A stretch of 64,000 nt of DNA, from NCBI GenBank assembly GCA_930367215.1, contig OV884058.1, positions 110,631,802 through 110,695,801 on the forward strand, in the 5' to 3' direction. A program made the translations under genes and the position numbers. Under the pieces are notes generated by a model. It saw nothing but the letters and a program-made list of their open reading frames with translations. It was not told the DNA's origin and did not search any database. Source of the DNA: Pollenia angustigena. Taxonomy: Eukaryota; Arthropoda; Insecta; Diptera; Polleniidae. Below are positions 57,831 to 64,000 of the stretch, piece after piece (within the stretch, counting starts at the first letter, position 1; every line of letters starts with the position of its first letter).

Positions 57831-58764
57831 CACTGAAAGAATTTTCTTCGCACTACTAACGAATTTTGACATTAATCCCATGAAAAATTGCATTATAAAG
57901 GAACCTATGCAGCGCTTCGTTGGATCAATGAAACCTGTTTCATTAAAAGGACTTAATGAAACATTACATTAGATCTATGAATATTATTCATTGGATGAAT
58001 ACTTTCAATAAAGTAAAAATTTTTTTTTTTTTTATATTTTTTTTAATTATTTTTTTTTTCTTTTTTCTTATTTTATTTTACTTTTTTTTATTTTTTATTT
58101 TTTTTCTGTCTCTGGCGGGATTCGAACATGCAACCTCGGTGCTGATAGACTAGCTCACTACCAGCTAGTCTACCGGGGCAGTGTAGTTTTTGTATAAAAA
58201 AACTATGTTTTTTTCTCAATTAAGGGCGTAAATATGAGATTAAATTGTCCATAATAACAATAACAACGTTGATTGAAAGTGGATTGAAAGTTTTTGTTTC
58301 ATTACTATAATGACATTTTTATTTTCATAATGAAAATTTAAATTTATGAAGGCAATTATTGAAATATGTTGCTTTTATAAAAAAAATTTTTGATTTCATA
58401 AATTTAATGGCATACATGTAACATTAGATGTATGAAATTATTAAATCTTACATTTTTTAAATAACAATTAAACATTTTTTTAATAAAACTATAATTTTGT
58501 ATTAAGTTATGAATATAGTAATGTTTGTTTATTGTTTTTTTGTGTTCCCAATTAAAATTTTTTGTTTTTCTTGGACAAACTTAAGTTTTCATATATCCAA
58601 TTAAAATTTTTAACGTAATTACGAAATCTAATGAAGCGATTTTAACTAAAATACTTCATCAAACCTATGAAATTCCATTTAGACAATGAAAATTTTCATT
58701 TACCCAAGGAAAACTTTTTTATGAAAATGATTCATTAAATATATGAAGCATTTTTCTTTCAGTG
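57831..58764. mobile_element. CACTGAAAG-type MITE, TA TSD, hosting a SINE
   Basis: CACTGAAAGAATTTTCTTCG faces a 'GAAGCATTTTTCTTTCAGTG' end, each flanked by TA (57829-57830 and 58765-58766). The SINE and its long T tract (about 58020-58183) are inserted in it. Confidence 0.7.
58019..58183 (-). mobile_element. tRNA-derived SINE, copy 3
   Basis: The tRNA-like head on the minus strand (58107-58183) has ctgccccggtagactagctg, then a B box TGTTCGAATCC and cccgccagagaca. The A tail follows directly (T-rich 58019-58106), without the longer body of copy 2. Confidence 0.75.
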
Positions 58765-59395
58765 TATAGAGAATATTTGAGCTTAAATTGTTCAAGCTAT
58801 CTTGTTTAGTGTGGACCCTATCGTAATACAACCCTTAGGTCGGGAGGATACTTGTGTGGTGTCCAAATGATATAATGGACTGATTTGCCAAGTTTTTAAA
58901 ACTAAATACTTCTTGAATCTAAGAAATATTTGAGCTTTATTTGTTCCTCCTAGATCTTTTGCTGTGAGCGCTCTTGTGCCAAAACCATTATTTTAGAAAA
59001 AAGTAGTTATTTGCCAACAGTCATAGAAAAATGCTTCTTCTTATTGATGATGCCCTAACATCGGAATTGTGACACCAATGCTATTAAAAATGGCATCAAT
59101 GAAGCAAAAACTCGATTGATTAAATTGAATAGATCGCTCAACAAATATCAAGCCGATGGCAAGCAAAGAACTATAAGCCATTTCCAGAGTTTGTTAAATA
59201 TCTGAAAAAAATTTAAAAAAAATGTAAATGCGATTTGAAGGCATCTATTTGTTCATGCGGATTGGTTCCAGAACGCTTCAAAGAGTTTATGCACGATCAA
59301 CATGTGAAGTTGTAATGCAGGATATGAATACTAATGAGCACATTATGCTAGTTTTTTAATTATTTGAAAAATATGCCCCTGCTCCAGAGGAAATT

Positions 59396-59637
59396 TAATT
59401 ATCCACCGATTCGAAGTACTTATACGACATTGCCCATGCAATATCTAGCGGCGTGGTTTCGGTAGATTTGGGTAACATCAGACCAGCGAAAATTGTACAT
59501 TCTCGCAGGCTCACCAAGGCCACTAGATTATTACGATTATATGTGACAACGGAAAATCCATTCGAAAATTTACGGATTCTGGTTGAATTTATAACACAAG
59601 GGAACAAATTTGAACTTTTTTGTGCACTCTGAAATTT
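59396..59637 (+). pseudogene. Coding relic of a multicopy arthropod protein
   Basis: About 80 codons stay open on the plus strand: LSTDSKYLYDIAHAISSG, then HSRRLTKATRLLRLYVTTEN and NLRILVEFI. The frame ends in TGA, and a stop lies just before it. I recall this ISSG...HSRWLTTANRILRLYV pattern from an uncharacterised, multicopy, probably transposon-derived protein family of insects and other invertebrates. A possible upstream part (NGINEAKTRLIKLNRSLNKY, about 59098-59157) is separated by stops. The opposite-strand frame is a shadow. Confidence 0.55.
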
Positions 59638-60253
59638 TTCTCTATCAACTATAGTTGCGAGATATACCTTTATGTCCAAAATAAAGGCACTTTCACTACA
59701 CACAGAAAAAAATCAAGTTAAAAACGTCGAAAACAAGGTTGATTTAAATTTTTTCGGTGGTGATTTTGCTTCATACGGGTTTCATGTTAATTCAACCTGA
59801 TTTTACAATAACTGCGAACAACATTTTTTTCTTTTGATATAACTATAATTCATGTTAATTTAACATTGCAGTAAAGTTAGAGCAAAATGTAATTTATATT
59901 GAAATAACAATCGGAATCACGTTGAATGAAAGTTATTTCCAGTTGAAACAACGTGAATTTCATGTAGAATCAAATGGGTTTGAGTGTATTTTAACAGTGT
60001 GAAGAAGCTTCAGACAACATTTGCATTTATGTAAGAATAATTCAAAACCCTGTAACACATGTTTCACTTATTTTGTATTCTCCTTTGTTAACAGAAGCAT
60101 CAGCAGAATCGCCCGATATGGTCATCATTCTACTTTGAAAACTTGATGTACTATTTAAATAAACAATTTTAATTAAAAGAATACGGGAATTGTCTTCTTT
60201 TTATAACATATTTTAAAAGTGAAAATAAAAAATGTACATAATTAAGTAGGTAT

Positions 60254-61543
60254 TAGGGTATTCATTTAACCGGGCTTTTGATCAAATCGGTTAATCGCTC
60301 GATTAATTAACCGAGGTTTTTGTATAATCGGTTAATAATCGGTTAATTTTGTTATTGATCGGTTAACCGATTAATAAAGTTTTTTTTATAAATTAGGTAC
60401 TTTCAATGAATATAAATGAGAAATTATTTATTATTTGCAGTTTTGTAGTAAAAAATAAACAATAACATAACAACACGTGAACTAAAACGAGCAAAAAAAA
60501 ATAATTTATAACTCTGTAATACATATTTTTTAATTAATACATATTCGGCCACGTTCTGTAAATCGAAATCACGTGAAATTAAAATCGATGGAGATTTCAA
60601 GTTCAATTTTTTTAAATGAACGTAGCTCTTCCAGATTTCAAAAGTAGTTTTGGTAAAGATATGTAATCTTCAAAGTATTTGGTAATGAAAAATAAATATT
60701 TGTATCAATTTTAAACACAGGATAGAATTAAAAACTTGTTCGATTTCTATTTCACATGATTTCGATTTCCAGAACAAGGCCGATTATGTATTTATAAAAA
60801 AGTAAACTCTGATATAATTTTATTAGTAATTTAAATAGTTTAAGAAATTCTTATAAAATAATCTTTTTAGATAAATAATTTGGTTTAAATGTATTACATT
60901 AAAGCGACTTTTTCCTTTGGTTTTGAAAAATTTTGACTTGGAAAAATTTCTTTCACTTATCGTAGATGTTGGAGAAATCGAAAGCACCCATAATACAGAA
61001 TATCTAAATTCTCAGTCTTTTTTCTGGATTTCTCTAAACATATAAAATCTTCCATTATACCATTTAAATCCTGTTTTATTTTTAACACTTCTAATTGTTT
61101 GGGTTAATTCTGTTGTTGCGTTTGCGTCCTGGCAAAGCACAGCACCGAACATTCTGCAAAAAAGTTAATTTCCGAATTCCGTAATTAATGTTTTTGTACT
61201 GTATTTTAAAAATGTATTTATAGAAGAAAATTTATTGTATAAAAAAATAATTATAATTGGTGCACTTTGGCAACTTTTTTGGTGACTGTAAAATGAATGT
61301 ATTTAAAAAAGGGAGTTGCTTTGCAACCTACGTTTTGGAACTCACCTTTTACTTAAAACACAAAAAATATGGTTTAATACTACAAAAAATTAAAACTTTT
61401 ATTACAACGGTTAATCGGTTAATCGACTGAAATTAACCGGTTTAATCGTTAATCGAAAAAAGCCAATTTTAAATTAACCGATCAGTTAATCGGGTAGTAA
61501 TTAATCGGTTAACCGATTAACGGTTAACCGAATGAATACCCTA
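60254..61543 (-). mobile_element. hAT-derived element with 8-bp TSD
   Basis: A 1290-bp element, TAGGGTATTCATTTAACCGG facing CGAATGAATACCCTA, flanked by the exact 8-bp duplication gtaggtat (60246-60253 and 61544-61551). Both ends are packed with aatcggttaa motifs. A hAT transposase remnant is on the minus strand (60850-60990). Confidence 0.88.
60850..60990 (-). pseudogene. hAT transposase C-terminal remnant
   Basis: The minus-strand frame reads VLSISPTSTISERNFSKSKF, then a basic stretch and NVIHLNQIIYLKRLF. This fits the hAT dimerisation motif (IxPTSxxSERxFS ... L..I.YLK). The rest of the transposase is lost. Confidence 0.7.
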
Positions 61544-62216
61544 GTAGGTATGCATGTTAATTTAACAAGATAAACTTTTGATTTTAATACAAAACAGGTT
61601 TTTATGGGTTCAATATTAAATCCAGATTTATTTATATTTTCATATTTTTTTTTTTTATTTTTTTAACAGTGAATAATATTTAATAAACGTAATTTAAGGT
61701 TATTTTGATATTTTTTATTAAAAATTAATATGAAATAATGATAAATTTAAGCAAAGGGCATAATTTTTCTGAAATTTAACATGATTCTCAATCAACATTT
61801 TTCCATGTTAATTTTACATGGGTATTTTTTTCTGTGTGTACATATATTGGAATAACTTGAAAACGGTGTACCATATTCTGTTAAAAAAATCCGGAACTCG
61901 GCAACATTATTATCTTCAAGCCGTGCTTACATTGGTTTTTAAATATGCCCTGTAGTTTTAGAAATATCGTTGAATTTTTGAAGAAAAAAATAGGAAAATT
62001 TAGAAAATAAACCAATTTTTTGTTCTTTAAAAAATCATAAAAAATAAAGACGCGACAAAAATCCCAGTTTTGGTCCAAAAACATTTAGCTTAGCATAATT
62101 TCAAGTGAAATTAGGTATGTTTCATTGAAATCGGTGCACAACTTTTGATTTGATTCACAATTTACTGAGAAAACTGGATAATTCAAATTATGCGCATTCT
62201 GAAAATACATACATAT

Positions 62217-62331
62217 ATTGCTATCAATGTTGTTTGATGATGATGATAGCAAAGAAAAGCGAAACTGTGCTATAAAGAAAATTCTACGCTATCGAACCGA
62301 TGTTGAAGACCCAGCGGAACTAAGAGTTTAG
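62217..62331 (+). pseudogene. Short coding relic, origin uncertain
   Basis: An acidic-then-basic frame, LFDDDDSKEKRNCAIKKILR, then YRTDVEDPAELRV and a stop. It resembles the N-terminal style of DDE transposases but is too short to assign. Confidence 0.3.
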
Positions 62332-62394
62332 AAAAAAACAACTATAAACTTTCATTGCACAAATTACACGGTATTAATCAATTTGAATGATATA

Positions 62395-62540
62395 ACCCAG
62401 TTTTGCATTACAACGGAGTTTTCTTAAAACTACTCCATGTTCATACATACTCCTAGTGGAGCAGTTCTGAAACTACTCCATGATATACTCCGGAGGATAA
62501 GTTTTAACTTCGTTTAAAAACGAAAACGTCTGGGCAATTT
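62395..62540 (-). mobile_element. CCCTGCA-family MITE fragment
   Basis: The stretch from ataacccagttttgcattac to about 62535 is the imperfect reverse complement of 63572-63705 in the complete copy (ctactccatg, tactccggagga). With that copy it brackets the element at 62600-63356. Confidence 0.6.
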
Positions 62541-62599
62541 CGCACAGCTCTCTGATGTCGTCGCCATATAACTCGTTTGGAAACGCCAGGAAGCAATTA

Positions 62600-63356
62600 A
62601 GGCTCAGTTAGGCGAACGTTGCTGTACCGTATCTGTACTGTATCAATCAGCTGTTCGCTTTTTGTTATATGAAAACCAAAACAAAAGCTTACCAAAATGC
62701 AATGTACCGTAGTTGCAACGTATCAATCTGTATAAAATAGAATTGCATGCCGTTGTTACGTGACATTTGTAAGACAGTGATGGGCGGCTTGTATGTTACA
62801 TTGAATGCGGGTAATTTTGCTCTTTTTTTTTGTACTTTTTTTCAGTTTATCTATGGAATAGCGACAAAATAACTTAAAATACAACATATTAGCAAATATA
62901 CAAATATACATATGTTTAGATGTTTAAAGTAAACAAATGCATATGCATACACATACAATGGAAATGTGAAACATATAAGAGACTTTAAATGGTATCAAAA
63001 CCTTGTTTGTTGTATGCACATTAACAATATATGTATGCTAAAAATTTATATATGCTTAAATACAAATTTATTTATTGTAAATCTATCATATAAATGTTAA
63101 ATTATTAACATTTTTTACATACACAAAATACTGTTTTAATACAATTTAAATCACGTGGTACCTATTCTGCACAACGGTCACCATTTGAACATTTTTGATT
63201 CCCATCACTGTGTGTTTTGTTTTATGTATACTATTGCTTTTTGTTTATGTATGGGAAAACATATGACACGTTTTTAAACGTTCTATAAGTGCACCAACGT
63301 GCTTACAGTACGGTGCGGTACATTACGGGTACAGCAACGTTCGCCTAACTGAGCCT
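62600..63356. mobile_element. MITE with TTA TSD (AGGCTCAGTTAGGCGAACG termini), copy 2
   Basis: A 757-bp element, flanked by TTA (62597-62599 and 63357-63359). It matches 36542-37649 in reverse orientation and lacks that copy's 374-bp insertion, so it supplies the empty site. Confidence 0.85.
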
Positions 63357-63448
63357 TTAAACATGTCGTTCCGTTCCTTGTTTATGTGACGGAATGTTTA
63401 GATCATTAAACGGTGGATCATCTTGATTTAAATATTCTTTCAATGTAT

Positions 63449-63844
63449 CCCTGCAGATAATATTGGACTACGTGATCCATTATGATCAAATGGACCACTC
63501 CCTGGACTGGTCCAATGTTATGCAAGCATAGTCGATGTCATTGTTAAAAAGAGTTTGTAGTGAAACGACATGTCTTCGTTTTTAAACAAAGTTAAAACTA
63601 ATCCTCTGGAGTATACCATGGAGTAGTTTAAAAACTAATCCACTAGATGTATGTATGAACATGGAGTAGTTTTAAGACTACTCCGTTGTATTGCAAAACA
63701 GGGTTATATGGTCCACTCCTACGACATCGTAATGTTAAATCGACCACCCTTTAAACTTCTATTTGGAGTAGGTTCGCAGTACCTCTACTCCTTTATGGAC
63801 TACTGTTTACATGCGTGTATGGACTAGGCTCGTTATTTGCAGGG
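63449..63844. mobile_element. MITE (CCCTGCARATAA termini), copy 2
   Basis: About 396 bp, CCCTGCAGATAATATTGGAC facing TTATTTGCAGGG, related along its length to 36637-37010 (tggactggtcc, ctgtttacatgcgtgt). Flanks at/tt do not give a clean duplication. Confidence 0.75.
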
Positions 63845-64000
63845 TTGTAATAGCATTTCATATAAAAGCTAAAGTTTCGTCTTTTTGTGAATAAATAAGA
63901 TTAAAGATTTACTGCCTGTTTTTAGAAAATGAAAACAAATTTTCGTATTTTATTGTTGATTTTAAAAGAATTTCTCACACGAAATTTTGTTTTAACTTTA

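Larger units (their letters stand above)
59699..61838. mobile_element. CACACAGAAAAAAAT-type element, TA TSD, hosting a hAT element
   Basis: CACACAGAAAAAAATCAAG faces ATTTTTTTCTGTGTG, flanked by TA (59697-59698 and 61839-61840). 'catgttaattcaac' and 'catgttaattttacatg' motifs lie near both ends. Without the hAT insertion it would be about 840 bp. Confidence 0.75.

Noticed and set aside
59395..59703. 102-codon minus-strand frame
   Set aside because: The plus strand of the same stretch carries the recognisable protein pattern, so this is its shadow.

Overview
This window looks like AT-rich, repeat-laden chromosomal DNA from a higher (probably calyptrate) fly. There are no operons. The only clear host gene is a four-exon odorant receptor, and its spliced protein (about 390 residues) most resembles Or67d of Drosophila. 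Almost everything else is transposable-element DNA, nested several layers deep, much of it with readable target-site duplications (TSDs).

The main find is a 561-bp repeat. It forms two head-to-head arms of about nine monomers each (6693-13137 antisense, 13137-18071 sense), and more scattered copies lie near 1.2, 29.3, 30.8 and 45.8 kb. Each complete monomer encodes what reads as a full type I hammerhead ribozyme: core CTGAGGA, a 5-bp stem II, GAAA, a 2-bp stem III with a 2-nt loop, a GTC cleavage triplet, and a two-part stem I. One dispersed copy carries a compensatory base-pair change in stem II and another a shorter stem II loop, as expected if the RNA fold is under selection. The whole 11.4-kb palindromic block has a 15-nt repeat on each side and sits inside a mariner terminus, so it looks like a single insertion. 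A second, unrelated family (monomer about 470 bp; copies at 29399-30037 and 54543-54740) has a weaker hammerhead-like fold and perfect 13-nt TSDs. Both families behave like metazoan retrozymes: small non-autonomous retroelements that pass through self-cleaved, circular RNA.

Layout. 1-1231: no gene seen. 1232-4843: a 561-family copy and a broken RTE/BovB-like LINE on the minus strand. 4844-6626: AT-rich DNA with a perfect 55-bp inverted repeat. 6627-18375: a MITE end, cut by mariner, cut by the hammerhead array, which is cut by a foldback element with a 9-bp TSD. 18.6-28.4 kb: MITEs and hAT derivatives. 28.5-31.4 kb: a nest holding both hammerhead families. 32.9-38 kb: a mariner relic and a five-level nest. 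39-40 kb: minisatellite. 41.2-42.9 kb: the odorant receptor. 43.3-47 kb: tRNA-derived SINEs and MITEs. 47.8-52.4 kb: an unusual GC-richer block, a hAT derivative and a composite foldback. 54.2-55.4 kb: a mini-me-like element holding a hammerhead-like insert. 57.8-63.8 kb: more nested MITEs, a hAT derivative and two coding relics.

All family names come from recognising motifs by eye. No database or folding program was run.
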